In this document: piece after piece, positions 13,657 through 24,224 of the stretch
Layout of the letters: each line of letters starts with the position of its first letter
Numbering within the stretch: position 1 is the stretch's first letter
Assembly (NCBI GenBank): GCA_037954235.1
Contig: JBBMOA010000001.1
Span: 28,411,074 to 28,475,073 of the forward strand
Source: Aulostomus chinensis
Taxonomy: Eukaryota > Chordata > Actinopteri > Syngnathiformes > Aulostomidae
Direction: 5' to 3'
Length of the DNA stretch: 64,000 nucleotides
Notes under the pieces: model-generated
Databases searched by the model: none
The model's input: only the letters and a program-made list of their open reading frames with translations
What the model was told of the DNA's origin: nothing
Position numbers and translations under genes: made by a program

Positions 13657-14769
13657 CATTTTATCCTTGAGATTGGGGACCAATAATTTTAATGTCCATT
13701 TTGGGGACATGTACTGTACACACACACACAGATTTATGAAAGTCACTTTCAGGTGCCTGAAATTCCTTTGGGGACTAAAGTCTAGAAAAGTAATTTGAAC
13801 ATTTGTGTGTACTTTGTTTATTGATGATAAGATTTACACCGACCAAGTCAGCCATATTGGCACCACAATCCAATTGGCATGTCAATAAGCATCACCCAAT
13901 AAACCAGGTCTTCTGTCTAAATGTATGTCACTGAAACATACTGTATTGTATTGCCTCACACTTACAGCATACAAGGATGCATGGCGTGGGTGGAACTGCC
14001 TGAATCTCTTCTGCAATGGAAGTTTGGTCAACCGTGTGGAACATTCCTGCACGATCCCCTTTGAGTGGGAAAGTAGCATCAACACAGCACCACGTGGTCC
14101 ACCAGCAGCTTGGATTTCTGCTCCTTGTCTTGTAGTTCCACTTGACTTCTCCAAGGGAAGAGACTGCAAATAGTCAAGAACTCTGGGAAATTTGGTGGCT
14201 GTGGCCTCCTCAAATTCCACATTGATGTGGACACCAGTTCAAAGTTTGAAGTGCAGTTATCAACTCTGCACTGAAGTTGTTTCGTTAAAGGATAAATGAT
14301 TTCCATTGTCCAATGATTTTTTTACCATTCCAATCCTCTAAAGTGATGGACTGATACTGTAAATATGTAGAAATTCTCTATTGTTCCAAGTACAGATTCT
14401 GTGTTTATACATGGTTGTAGTTTTTATACTTGGAGAAACCAGAATCTAACAGGAAATCACTGTAGAAAGTTGGCTCAGTTTCATAAAGTAACAACTAAAT
14501 AGCTTCAATTGACAGTGATTGACCTTAAACTTGGCTATTTTGATGCACTATGCTTGCTTTTCCACTGTCAAATGAACTTTTTAATGGGAAATTCCTGCTC
14601 ATAGACTGGTTTGTTTCATAAATGAACCAGTAAGAGCCCTGAACTTAGAGAAGAACCTGAAAGGTCCTTGTTCTTCATGTGTTTTTCCATGATGGGCCTG
14701 TTTTCCTGCAGTTGAATGCACATTTATCAACACTAAATGCACTGTAATTTAATTAGTTGGGACTGTGAA
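13657..14769. other. Array A flank; no gene recognised
   Basis: The satellite ends at about 13656 and is followed by low-copy-looking sequence with the motif ttggggac repeated near 13674 and 13702 and a short (AC)n near 13720. Overlapping short open frames on both strands at about 13880-14300 have no recognisable domain and look like chance frames. No RNA gene was seen. Confidence 0.6.
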
Positions 14770-14907
14770 ACCTGCTGTGTATTTTTACAGTTTCTTCCAT
14801 GTAATTTTGTGGAACAGTTCATTACTGTAATTTGACGGTATTCGTCTGGAAACTCTGCTGACTGACTTTTTACTGTTTTTTTTCTAGTTTTTTTTCTTGA
14901 CAGTGTA
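14770..14907 (+). mobile_element. Probable teleost MITE fragment (acagta-rich)
   Basis: Contains repeated actgta/acagt motifs, the segment ctgtaatttgacggtattcg near 14826, a T-rich stretch, and an acagtgtac end at about 14899-14907. This resembles a very common short nonautonomous DNA-transposon-derived repeat of teleost genomes. The call rests on remembered similarity. I cannot define both termini or a target-site duplication, and the superfamily is not assigned. Confidence 0.4.
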
Positions 14908-15541
14908 CACAGAGGTCTGGTGGTTGAGCCGGGGCATTTTTACAAGCTGCTACCCGCATTCAAAAGACAAAACGGTCCCAGAGCTGATTGACCCAGAATG
15001 GAAATGGCACCTCGCATTTTGTGTTTGTGCCCCACAACATTGTCTGGCAGACAGTTGACCTGTCAATCACACACAGAGTCCCGCCCCCACACAGCTGAGA
15101 AACGCAGCTCTGAGCAGCTGCCTCAGTCACACAGAAGATAGACGCGTTTCCTGGTTGGCGAGTGCAGACACAACTTCTCTGAGTGCAGGATTCACTTCTC
15201 TCATTGCTGTTTGTTCACTGTTGAGGTTTTATTCCTCCACCAACCTGCTTCTGTCTGGAAAGAAACAAATAACTGGAGTGCTGCACATCAACAGACTTGG
15301 TGTTTGGACACGGACGAATGAAGTTTGGCTTTTTGTTTCTTCCATCAGATCAGAGCTGATAGGAAAAACAATCAGGTGGTTTTATTAAACCAGCAGTGAG
15401 CTGGACTTCAGCCCAGGTCCACAGTCCCACTGTCAGTTCACTTCAACATGAACGAACAAAATCCAACCCTCACCTGGCCTGGAAATAAATAACAATTACA
15501 TAACAACTCCTTTATTTCTCTCCTGTTCAGGTCCAGTTGGA
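14908..15541. other. Unassigned sequence, no gene seen
   Basis: Mixed-composition sequence. An open frame of 77 codons at 15155-15388 on the plus strand has no recognisable domain and is treated as chance. No tRNA-like fold or clear repeat was found. Confidence 0.5.
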
Positions 15542-15672
15542 CTCCATCCATCGTCCATCGTCATCTTCCGCTTATTCCTTACTATTAAGGGTCGCGGGGG
15601 GGCTGGAGCCTATCCCAGCATCTACGGGCAAGAGGCGGGGTACACCCTGGACAGGTCGCCAGTCCCAGTTGG
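15542..15672 (+). repeat. Dispersed teleost interspersed repeat, copy 1
   Basis: Carries the landmarks of a short repeat very common in fish genomes: ccatc repeats, ttccgcttattcctta, gggtcgcggggggg, ctggagcctatcccagc and tacaccctggacaggtcgcc. The same order appears, more decayed, at 23681-23800 in this window. Family not named; both copies are fragments with no coding capacity. Confidence 0.7.
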
Positions 15673-15762
15673 ACTCATTCATCTCTAAATGGTAGGATTT
15701 CACTTCATGAGTTCAGAAGCATCTTCACATGAGACGCTGGTTCCTCACATTGATTGATCGTT

Positions 15763-15866
15763 GAATTCTGTCTTTGATCTCTGAATTCTGTGTTTGATGT
15801 CGGAATTCTGTGTTTGATCTCTGGGTTCTGAGCATTGATCTCCTGCTTCAGTCTTTGATCTCTGAC
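15763..15866 (+). repeat. Degenerate short tandem repeat (gaattctgtctttgatct)
   Basis: About five imperfect copies of an 18-24-bp unit, gaattctgtctttgatct, in a row. Related single copies occur elsewhere in the island, for example near 19432, 19487 and 23922, so the motif is dispersed as well as tandem. Function unknown. Confidence 0.6.
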
Positions 15867-16820
15867 TGATTCTAAACTCATCAAAGGATCACATCAGCAT
15901 CTTGGTCCAGACTCCAGATGGTGGTTTTACCAAGTGCACCATAGTCCTTGTTGCTGTCTGCTGTTGGGTCACAGCAAAGTAAGGAAACAGCCTGACGGTC
16001 CTCAGGAGGAAATTCAACAGCCTCCAAAGATGGAGGTGAATCTAGACCCTCTCATGTTTGCTGTCCTTGATGAACTTGGGCGGTACTCTGGTGCAGGGAT
16101 GAGGTCATGGAGCTGATCTGGGAGCAGTCCTGATGTTAAATGCTGTGATGAAGGACAGTGTGGAGGCAAAATGGACAAAATGTGTCAACATCAAATAAAG
16201 TTGTAAACCTGTTTGAAGTCTTATTTTGTGTCTGATGGCCATTTTTGAAATCACTTATGATTTTTTTGACTGAACGTCCTGGATCCTGTGGTGCCTGATG
16301 AGGAGACAACTTGAGTACAGAGTTGGAGAAGAGGGTTTTTGGAGGGGGGATGATTTTTGCAGTGCTACAAGTCAATAAAATGTCATCATGTTTCAAAATG
16401 TCCTCACTAAGATGGTTATTAATCCCTCATTCTCAGCTGCTACAGCCTTTAAAGAAAACCTTTGACTGGTGGATCTAACAAAGATCAGATGTTGTCTCCT
16501 CTAGAACATCAACAGCTTAACGTTGTGGGCAGGACTCCTACCTGAGCAGGGAGACCCCAATGGATTTCTAGTCCTGATAGGGAGAGGGAGCCTCCTGGGT
16601 CGCGGAGTGGGGAACCTGATAGGGAGTGGGACGATCCGCCCATTGTGGGTGATTGACAGGGCAGGTTTGATCTATGTTTTCATTTTCAAAAGTAATTTTG
16701 AATATTTGTGGAAAGTTCACCCACCTTGAACATGGAGAAGATGTCTTCTGATAGTGAATCGACTGTTGTCACATTTAAGGATCACTTTAGCTGACAAGAT
16801 GAAGGCTCCAAAGGACCAGC
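15867..16820. other. Unassigned sequence before tRNA-Ala
   Basis: Short open frames at 15934-16116 (plus), 16136-16396 (minus) and 16523-16729 (plus) have no recognisable domain or splice context and are not called as genes. No further tRNA-like element was found. Confidence 0.5.
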
Positions 16821-16892
16821 TGGAGATGCCGGGGATTGAACCCAGGGCCTCACACATGCTCAGCATGCGCTCTACCACTGAGCTACACCCCC
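16821..16892 (-). tRNA. tRNA-Ala (AGC)-like gene, U33 replaced by G
   Basis: A 72-nt minus-strand cloverleaf beginning GGGGGTGTAGCTCAGTGG. The acceptor stem (GGGGGTG with CATCTCC), D arm (GCTC/GAGC) and T arm (CTGGG TTCAATC CCCGG) all pair, with some G-U. The anticodon loop reads TGAGCAT, placing AGC at positions 34-36, so isotype alanine. Position 33, nearly invariantly U in tRNAs, is G here, and the anticodon stem has two wobble pairs. There is no T-run just downstream. The A and B boxes are good, so it may be transcribed, but the loop change suggests a pseudogene or weakly functional copy. Confidence 0.8.
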
Positions 16893-17055
16893 TCTGGTAG
16901 AGTCACTGTTTAACTGGTGAATGAATTTCCAGTTGATTTTAGGAAACCTAGAAGTTCCTCAGGTGCCATCAATCTTAAGTCACTCCTTCACTTTGTGTGT
17001 GGTTCAAAGTCAGTGGTTTCATCAGAGCTCAACAACAGAACAAGCTGAAGTCTTC

Positions 17056-17127
17056 TGGAGAACGAGGGCACCGATCCCACCACCTCTCACATGCTAAGCT
17101 AGCGCTCTACCATTGAGCTCCTTCCTC
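17056..17127 (-). pseudogene. tRNA-Ala (AGC) pseudogene
   Basis: A 72-nt minus-strand sequence matching the other vertebrate tRNA-Ala-AGC type. It has AGCTCAATGGTAGAGCGC in the D region, an intact loop CTTAGCATG with anticodon AGC, and gggatcggtgccc in the T arm. The acceptor stem has mismatches at pairs 2-71 and 7-66, and the T stem has one at 50-64. No T-run terminator follows. Most likely a decayed copy. It lies 163 bp from the other Ala element on the same strand but belongs to a different Ala subtype, so it is not a simple tandem duplicate. Confidence 0.78.
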
Positions 17128-17716
17128 TGCTCAGCAACATAACAGATAATGCAGGTTGACCTTCAGGCTGCTGGGAGGTCAACACCTGAAATATTTCCAG
17201 GATTCTGTCTTGTTGGTAGAAACAGTTTGAGGGAAGGAAACCCTCAAACATGATGATGTCATTATTGAAGGCTTTACTGCTCCAAACCTTTGCTTGTTCT
17301 TCTGGGGTTGTGAGAGGTTCTGAGTGATGAATGGAAACTGAAGGTTTAGGCATCAGTTCAAAGTAGCAGGAGCTTAAGGGGACATTTCAGATTTGTTGAA
17401 GTTGAGTCCGACTGCCTTCTTGTTCATGACGATGGTGATGTCAGAGTTCTTGCTCAGAACGATCCATGCTGTTCCTCCTATTAGTTCTGGAAAGTTGGAG
17501 CAAAACGTCATGCAGGGTCACAAGGTCACGTGTTTTGTGTTATCAGCAGATTTAATCTATAGAGTGAGTGACGTGTGGTGTGTTTGTCAGGAGCTTAAAG
17601 ACCAAAGTTGTTGACGTACAAGAGAAGTAAACACGTCAAAGCTGCTTCATTTTAATGAGTGAAACTGAACATTAAGAGAAGAGTGACAACAAAAATGGAG
17701 TCAAGAAGTCGTCTTC

Positions 17717-17718
<2 letters not shown>
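17128..17718. other. Unassigned sequence
   Basis: No recognisable gene. Short frames at 17099-17353 (minus) and 17393-17614 (plus) overlap the tRNA region or lack any domain. Confidence 0.5.

Positions 17719-17752
<34 letters not shown>
17719..17752. repeat. (AC)n microsatellite
   Basis: About 17 uninterrupted ca units, ending in cactcacata. Typical teleost dinucleotide microsatellite. Confidence 0.97.
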
Positions 17753-17758
<6 letters not shown>

Positions 17759-20600
17759 TAGTCATATACGTGCAGTCAAATGCCAGTAAATTCTGAGTAT
17801 TTTTGAATCCATTTTCATTTCACTCTTCTCTTTATGTTGCCCCCTGCTGGACAATAGGTTTAAGGTTAATGTGGAAAAAAAGCAGACAATAAATACGACT
17901 GAACTATTATTGAAATGCCGGCGACTTCATTCGATCTGAAAGTTCATTGTTGACCAAACAGACACTGATACAACAGGCTTAAAGTCTACCTCCATCGGCT
18001 AAAGATGCCCCTGGATCATAAAGCACAGCTCGACTGCTGGCTAACATGCAGGCGTGGGCCCATCACTGAAATCAGCAGTCATGAAAAACTGTGCTAGGCC
18101 TCCAGACCCAAGCTTGAAGAGGTTTGAAAACTGGACCCAGGAGAATTTTAACTGAAAACCCCTGCTCTGGAGGATCTGAGGGATGCATGACTGCCCTCTG
18201 TTGACCCGTTTAATACAGGAATATCTGAGAAGTACTGAGGACGGCAAAGGGTGCTGATTGGCCAGCAGCCCCACACAGGTCAAAGGTCACCCTCACGGCG
18301 GACCAGTTTATTATAATAGTCACGACACCATCCGTTACAGTTGGGTTGGGTTCAGGCTCTTCAGCGCTTCTTATTTTTCCGTGAGCTCCTCCAGCTGCTG
18401 GTCCGTCTCTCCTCTTTTCTTTCTCTTCTGCTTACTTTTTTGTTTCTTTGTTCTTTAACTTTAAACAGAACTTCTCCTCTCCCCCTTTTCACGGTCACAA
18501 TACTGTTGACCTCCCGTGAGCCTTGAATCTCCATCCTGACCAGCAGAGAGAAGCCCCCTTGTGCCTGAGAAGAGCATCGCGGATCCCAGTGGGAGCCACG
18601 GTCGTTGAGATGGAGGCTTGGTAGGCCGTCCCCCCACCAGTTCGTTGGAGAGGTTCCGTACATTGATGAGAACAATCCAGCTGAGAACGTAAGCAGGTCC
18701 TGTTGGTTGTCGTGCTGTCACAGTAACAAAGACCAGTGCTGCATCTGTTCAGGCCTCAACTCCTGTCTCACTGCCAGCTCCACCTGACTCCTCAGACTCT
18801 GCTCAACCTCCATTCAGGAGTTTTCTTTGTTTGGAGGTCACTGACCCTTCATCCTGAACACCTTCTCACCTGCTACCTTTGCCGTCCACTTGAGTCTCAG
18901 ATAAATCTTATGATTCATGTCTGATCCTCCATGTGCCTTCATTGCTTTACTGGTATTATTACTCTGTCTTACGCGCTTCCTTGTTTGTATTCAATCCTCT
19001 TAAAATTCCAGGAAGTGTTTCAACTGGTTTTTATATTTGTATGTAAGTCTCTGACCCTCAAAGAACCCACTGATAAGCTGGAACCTGAGACTGAGCGTTT
19101 CTCATTGGACTCTAAATCACAACCAGCAGTGCCCTGAGTAACAACTGTGTTAGCATCCTAAAGCTACATCATCACCACCAGCTGATCAAGTCACTACTCT
19201 GTACACAAGTCACTGTAACCTAGCAAAGTTGAACCTAGAGGAAAAGTACAGTTGAAGCCAGATGCAAACAGATGTTGATGTTTACTCTGTAGTCCTGGCA
19301 GCAAGTGTCCTTGGAGACGTCACTCCAGACACTCGCAGAGCTGACAGAGATGGTTTGACACAACTCATGATGTTACTGCACTGCAACAGTAACGGACCAT
19401 CGATGGCATCGCTGTGATGGAGGAGGACAAAGAATTCTGTCATCAAGTTTTGTTCATGTTTTGTAAATGTTCTTCTTGATCTCAGAATTTAGTCTTTGAT
19501 GTCACAGTGCCAGAACGGACCAAACCTGCCTGTGTCAGAGGAAGCAGAATGACATCAGCATCAGGACATTCAGAGCCTTCAGAAACGTGGTGATGGTTTC
19601 ACCAAAGAGGGACCAGTTCAGTAAATGTGGTCAGGCTTCTGAGAGTCTGGGTTCAAGATGGAGTTCGGGGTTTTAGCGACTCAGAAAAACTGTTTGTGGC
19701 TCAGAAAGCAGAGGAGGGCTGATGAAGAGACCTCACAATGAGTGTCATCAAGGAGGAGGAGGTAGTAGACATCACATGGGGGGGGGGGTAGAGCAGCAAG
19801 AAGAGAGAGAGGAGGAACAACTTGATTGAATAAAACAAAGACAAACAATCAAAGAGAGTCAAAGCAGAGGGAGCGGCCCTGAGTCACAGTGAATGGTGGA
19901 GTTTGATGATCCATCATTCATCTCCTTTAAATGCTGTCAGGGAGGGAGAGCTGTCTGCTGCTGGTGGTGTTCATTCCTCAGTGGGAGCCTCTATGGTTGA
20001 TGTTCTACTGCCCTCTGGTGGTGAGGCAGTGGGGATGCAGGTGATCTGCTGGTCTGGTTGAACGTGAGTGGACAGAAACCTTGTTGAGGTGACTGGGAGT
20101 TCCTGACTGTGGTGAGCTGCCTTGCTCCTCCTCAGGTCTTCATGGTGGCTTTCTGCTGGACTGTTGTTGAAGGGAACATGGCATCCTATCATTTTCAGCT
20201 CTGACATCTGGACAGTGGACAGATGTGACATCATCATGGTCTCACTGCCTGCTTTGTTCATGGATCAATGGAACGTTGTGTTGGAACCTTTATTGTAGAA
20301 CTGCTATGAGCTGAGAGCTCAGTGTTGTTGGAACAACGCAGCTCCACATGGGACTGATGTGATGAAGAGGTTTTTATTGAGCTGAAGCTGGAGAGCAACA
20401 ATCAAAATGGAGCAGCAAACATAATGTCTGGTCTCTCTCTCTTCTCTTCCCCACCTCTCTGTCTCCTCTCCTCCCTCACCTCCATCTCTCTCCAGCCCTT
20501 TTTAGACAGAAAATGTGCCAAATTTGCCGTCTCGTCTGTGTGAAATGGAGGCGTAATATTCCTCTTTTTAAAAAGACACCCCTTGGTGGGCATCAACACT
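17753..20600. other. Unassigned island sequence; low-complexity tracts only
   Basis: No recognisable exon or RNA gene in this 2.8-kb stretch. Notable items are pyrimidine-rich runs at about 18395-18490 and 20427-20497 (ctctctctcttctcttcccc), a purine-rich stretch at about 19752-19815, and an 11-G run at 19778-19788. Open frames of 60-104 codons at 18041-18787 overlap one another in several frames and follow the base skew, so they are not called. Confidence 0.5.
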
Positions 20601-20614
20601 TGATGTGATGTGCA

Positions 20615-20666
20615 GCTCACACAACCTCAGTCATTGACAACGCAATGACTGAGGTTGGCAGAGCGG
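20615..20666 (+). other. Perfect 15-bp hairpin with 6-nt loop
   Basis: Arm 1 (caacctcagtcattg, 20622-20636) is the exact reverse complement of arm 2 (caatgactgaggttg, 20643-20657), separated by acaacg. After a small internal loop, gctc (20615-20618) can pair with gagc (20661-20664), extending the stem. No target-site duplication or known MITE end was seen. It could be a small-RNA-type hairpin, the end of a foldback element, or chance. Confidence 0.75.
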
Positions 20667-21165
20667 GGCAACAACAGACTCTTGAACTGAAACCCAAGAT
20701 GGAAACCATCTCGGAGCAGTTGGCCTCTCTGCAAAGAGGAGAGTGATGTTGAAGACCAGAAATTTAACTTTACATTTTGGATTGGACTGAAAGAGAAGAC
20801 AGATTGGAATGTGTGCTCCTCCGCCCAAACCCACAGCTTCCTTATCGGCTGCCCCATTGTTTATCCTCCAGGAGAACTCCTTCTGCCTTGGTGACGTAAA
20901 TGGCGCGTACTATCCTCCCCTCCCCTTCCCCCGTGTGTTCCTGACCCCTGCCTCTGCCCTCTCCACCTCCCTTGGGGTGGCAGCGCAGACTTTGTAGTCT
21001 GGCTGCAGGCCTCACTCTCACTTGCCTCCATTGGGACAACGGACTGTTCAAGTTCAGCGTACATACACAACAAATGTATATGTGCTGTCGTTAATTCTGA
21101 AGTGTACCATTATTACGATTAAACTGTGCATTCAGGGAACATTAAAGTGGTTTCAATCGTATTCA
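20667..21165. other. Unassigned sequence
   Basis: C-rich plus-strand segment around 20815-21000 produces overlapping chance frames on both strands. No recognised gene. Confidence 0.45.
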
Positions 21166-21500
21166 TCAGGTTGATTTCAGTTTGTAGACGTTCATGATAA
21201 ATCTTCTATACAAACCAAAGTTAAACACGGTGTTCCTCAAGGTTCAGTGCTGGGGCCAATACTCTTCACTTTATGTATGCTTCCTTTAGGTCATATTATT
21301 GGGAAACAGTCCATAAATTTCCATTGTTACACAGATGATACTCAATTATATTTATCAATAAAGCTGGATGAAGGCCAGCAGTTGTCTAAAACTCCATGTA
21401 TGAGTTCCATCTAGGCTGGACATTTGTAATTCTTTATTATCAGGCTGCACCAACAAGTGATTAAAGACTTGACAGCTGCACATGTATTGACAGGAACCAG
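21166..21500 (+). mobile_element. L2/CR1-like LINE reverse transcriptase fragment, internally deleted
   Basis: Plus-strand translation from about 21221 gives the RT motif GVPQGSVLGPILFT, followed by HCYTDDTQLYLSIK. This is the catalytic Y-x-D-D block of a non-LTR retrotransposon; the usual YADD is YTDD here. At about 21408 the reading jumps to SRLDICNSLLSGCT, a motif that lies well downstream of YADD in complete elements, so several hundred bases of ORF2 are missing between them. A frame change lies between the two parts. It is a dead fragment, 5'- and 3'-truncated. The fuller downstream portion of a related element lies at 24225-25440. Confidence 0.85.
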
Positions 21501-23071
21501 GAAGAGAAACCATCGGAACAATAACATACACTCATGTAAGATAGTCTGAAGACACTCAAAGATAATTCAGTGTTTGATCAGTGATCAATACGTCAATATA
21601 AAGATCAGTAAGTGGTACCAGGTGGATCTTTCCATGGTGACCTCAGAGAAAATAAGATCAGCCCTCTCACCGTCATATCCAATGATGGCTCCATTATGTC
21701 AGGTTAACTGAGTTCATTTCCTGCTGCATTATCTGAAAAACGCTTTCTTAAACCAGAACCTCCAAGTTGGGTCTGAACGACCATGATAAATTGCACTATC
21801 TACTCAGTTTGAGTCACACCAACACAGAATGGACAAAGGACATTTTTCTGTTGTGTTGTTTCATGTTTTCCTGATCTGGGAAGTTTTTGCAAGACAAATG
21901 TCTCTCAAGTGTGTGTTCTCCTCATGAGTGTGTTTACATGCAGGCTTCCTCTTGTGACAACTGATGTCATTGGAAACCATCTTGAGGACATTTGGAGAAA
22001 GTTCAATCTTTTAGCTGCAGGTACAGTGACTTACAACACTGCAACAACAACAAAAACACCCCTCCACAAACACTCTTGTCCAACATTTGTGCCCAAATTT
22101 TCTCCTCATGAGGCATCAAATCACTACAAAAACTGCCATTAAGTTGATCTGGTTGGCACTGGTATTTGTTCTTGCTGCATCATCGTCCAGCCTCCAACCA
22201 GAGGTCCCTCAGTTATCATGGAGCCACAGGTGGAGTCTGGATTCTTTTCTGGAATGAGACGGCAATGACAGTCCTGCAGAGTGACATCACTGACATGAAT
22301 GGATGACTTCAGTCACATGACTGGATGACTTCAGTCACATGACTGGATGACAGTGTAGATGCCAATAAAGAGGTTGGGGAAATCGTCTCTGAGAATCCAG
22401 CTTGAACCCACGCCCTCCTTGTCCTTCAAAAACCCAAACAGCGACCATCAGTCTCCCTCCAATCCTGTACTTGGTTCAATGTTGCTGTTCCATTTTGCAG
22501 CAGTAGGTGTCGCTGTGATACCAGGTTCAGTTCAAGAGTCCCAACTCCAGCTCATGTTGGTGACCTCAGTGGCAGGTAAAATGGTGCTTCAGTGGATCAT
22601 GTGATCAACTCATGTGTGTCCTCACTGCTCCACAGGTCTGTCAAATGTTCTGTAAAATAGTTGGACCCAGCAGAGCTGCTAGATTAGGAGTTGATGGAGT
22701 CGTTGCAGATACCAGGGTCCAGTTCCATCCTCACTACCCCTGGTGACCATGTCAAAGTGTCCTTGAGTGAGATACTGAACCCCCAAATACTTCTGATGAG
22801 TAGATTGGCTCCTTGCATGGCAGCCTTCAGCATCAGTGTGTGAGTGTGTGTGAATGAGAGGACATTGTTCAGCTCCTTGAGTGCTGCTGAGGTAGAAAGG
22901 CTCTGTACAAACTGAGTCCTTTTACCATTTCTTTCCTGCTTCTAGCAGCGCTGTTGTCACTTCCTGTGACCGTGGAGGGAAGGGGTCCCCCTTCAGAATA
23001 AGTTTGATATCATGATGTTACTTCCTCTTCAACATGCCTTTAGCAGACCAACTCAGAGAACAGCTCAGTGA
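21501..23071. other. Unassigned island sequence
   Basis: No gene recognised. The stretch contains a short tandem and dispersed repeat at 22261-22345 (listed separately). A T-arm-like snippet near 22391 (cttgaacccacgccctcc) lacks the rest of a tRNA. Open frames at 21909-22142 and 22359-22604 have no domain signal. Confidence 0.45.
22261..22345 (+). repeat. 22-bp tandem repeat and dispersed element, copy 1
   Basis: The unit gactggatgacttcagtcacat occurs two to three times in a row. The upstream flank (ggcaatgacagtcctgcaga then gtgacatcactgacatga) recurs as a dispersed copy at 28040-28085, so part of this belongs to a low-copy repeat of this island. Confidence 0.75.
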
Positions 23072-23153
23072 GGTAGTGTGGCCGAGCGGTCTAAGGCGCT
23101 GGATTTAGGCTCCAGTCTCTGAGGAGGCGTGGGTTCAAATCCCACCACTGCCA
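23072..23153 (+). tRNA. tRNA-Leu (TAG), structurally intact
   Basis: An 82-nt cloverleaf with all stems paired. Acceptor is GGTAGTG with CACTGCC, including a T-A pair at 6-67. The D-region A box is TGGCCGAGCGGTCTAAGG. The anticodon arm is CTGGA TTTAGGC TCCAG with anticodon TAG, the leucine-type long variable arm contains GTCTCTGAGGAGGC, and the T arm is GTGGG TTCAAAT CCCAC. Discriminator A73 is as expected for leucine; CCA is not encoded, as usual in eukaryotes. It is the only plus-strand full-length tRNA here. No run of four T is present within about 100 nt downstream, which is unusual for a Pol III gene, so activity is uncertain although the structure is sound. Confidence 0.9.
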
Positions 23154-23680
23154 TCATGTCCCAGGTCACTGGAGAGGTGTGGCAGGTTTCTCACAGCCTC
23201 TCCTCTCTCTTCCACTGATGTCTTCAAACCTGTGACCAGAAGAAGAATCCTCCTGTGAGTCCACAGACCTGAGCACTGCTGCTCTGACTACCAGGTTACT
23301 TCCTGGTTATCAGAGTGAAGTCATGGTGAGGTGGTCAGTTGTTCATTTTGTTTTATGACAGAGGCCTCATTGTGAATTAAATAATTTTAATTCTTTACTT
23401 GAAGTTTCATGCTGTTTCGATTGAAAAAGGCGAGTTCCTGGAGAAGATCTTCCAGGGCGTCCAGGTTAAAGCGGTGCCCCAGCTGGCACCAGGCGCTGAC
23501 CCAGGTCCTGCATGGGAGATACTGTCAGTTCTGTTCTGCCCTGCTCACAACCACAGGCTGGTGTTGAGGCCTGCAGCAACCAGGGCCCCAGTCACCAAGA
23601 GTATAAAGGCTGGACATTGTGGCAGTGGGAGGAGTCAAAATGAAGACAGACCAATGAGAGCAGGACGTTACTGGAGAAGT
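23154..23680. other. Unassigned sequence
   Basis: No recognised gene. A plus-strand open frame runs 23399-23800 (133 codons), but its 3' third is inside an interspersed repeat and no domain is recognisable, so it is not called as a CDS. Confidence 0.45.
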
Positions 23681-23800
23681 CATCCATCCACTTTCTATTC
23701 TTATCCTTTAAGGGTCATGGGGGGGGGGGTGATCCCAGGTGACATTGTTCAAGAGGCAGGGTTCACCCTGGACAGGTCACCAGTCCATCAGGAGAAATGA
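23681..23800 (+). repeat. Dispersed teleost interspersed repeat, copy 2
   Basis: Same landmark order as the copy at 15542-15672: ccatccactttctattctta, agggtcatgg with an 11-G run at about 23719-23729, gatcccaggtgacattg, and ttcaccctggacaggtcacc. More diverged than copy 1. Confidence 0.65.
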
Positions 23801-24111
23801 GGTGGTCGGTATCATGCAACCTAAACTAAAACATTAGTCAGATCAAATTCAGATTAAAGCAAGAGTCTCCAGATCAAAGTCAGAATTCCTGATGATGTCA
23901 TCAGGGCTTTGACAGTAGCTAGAATTCTGTCTTTGATCTAAGGAGGACATAAAAGAAACCCAATTGAGGAAAGCAGAGGAGAACATTCAGCTTCATTAGA
24001 AACACTTGAACTGTTGAACAGTAGAATTTGTTTGAAACAGTTTACAACACTGAGTGACAGGTTTGAAGAGGGAAGAGTTTTCTACTTTAAATTTAATTCT
24101 AACTTCAAAGT

Positions 24112-24185
24112 CGTCAAGTCAATTTTATTTATTTTGTGCCAAATCCCAACAGAAGTTATCTCATGACACTTTACAAGTTTATCTA
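24112..24185 (-). mobile_element. LINE 3' tail fragment (minus)
   Basis: On the minus strand this reads catgagataacttctgttgg, then gatttggcac and aaataaaattgacttgac. That is the 3'-terminal tail of the L2/CR1-like LINE also seen at 24225-25440 and 29450-29695. It sits immediately upstream of, and inverted to, the larger plus-strand fragment. Confidence 0.75.
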
Positions 24186-24224
24186 ATGAGACAGGTACCC
24201 TGGAAGGTATCACCTTGGCCCCCA

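Noticed and set aside
18361..18675. 104-codon minus-strand open frame rich in K/R/E
   Set aside because: It is the complement of a pyrimidine-rich tract, and several overlapping frames exist on both strands; composition artefact.
22385..22410. Possible tRNA T-arm (cttgaacccacgccctcc)
   Set aside because: No anticodon arm, D arm or acceptor stem can be placed around it.
23399..23800. 133-codon plus-strand open frame
   Set aside because: Overlaps a dispersed repeat at its 3' end and has no recognisable domain or splice context.
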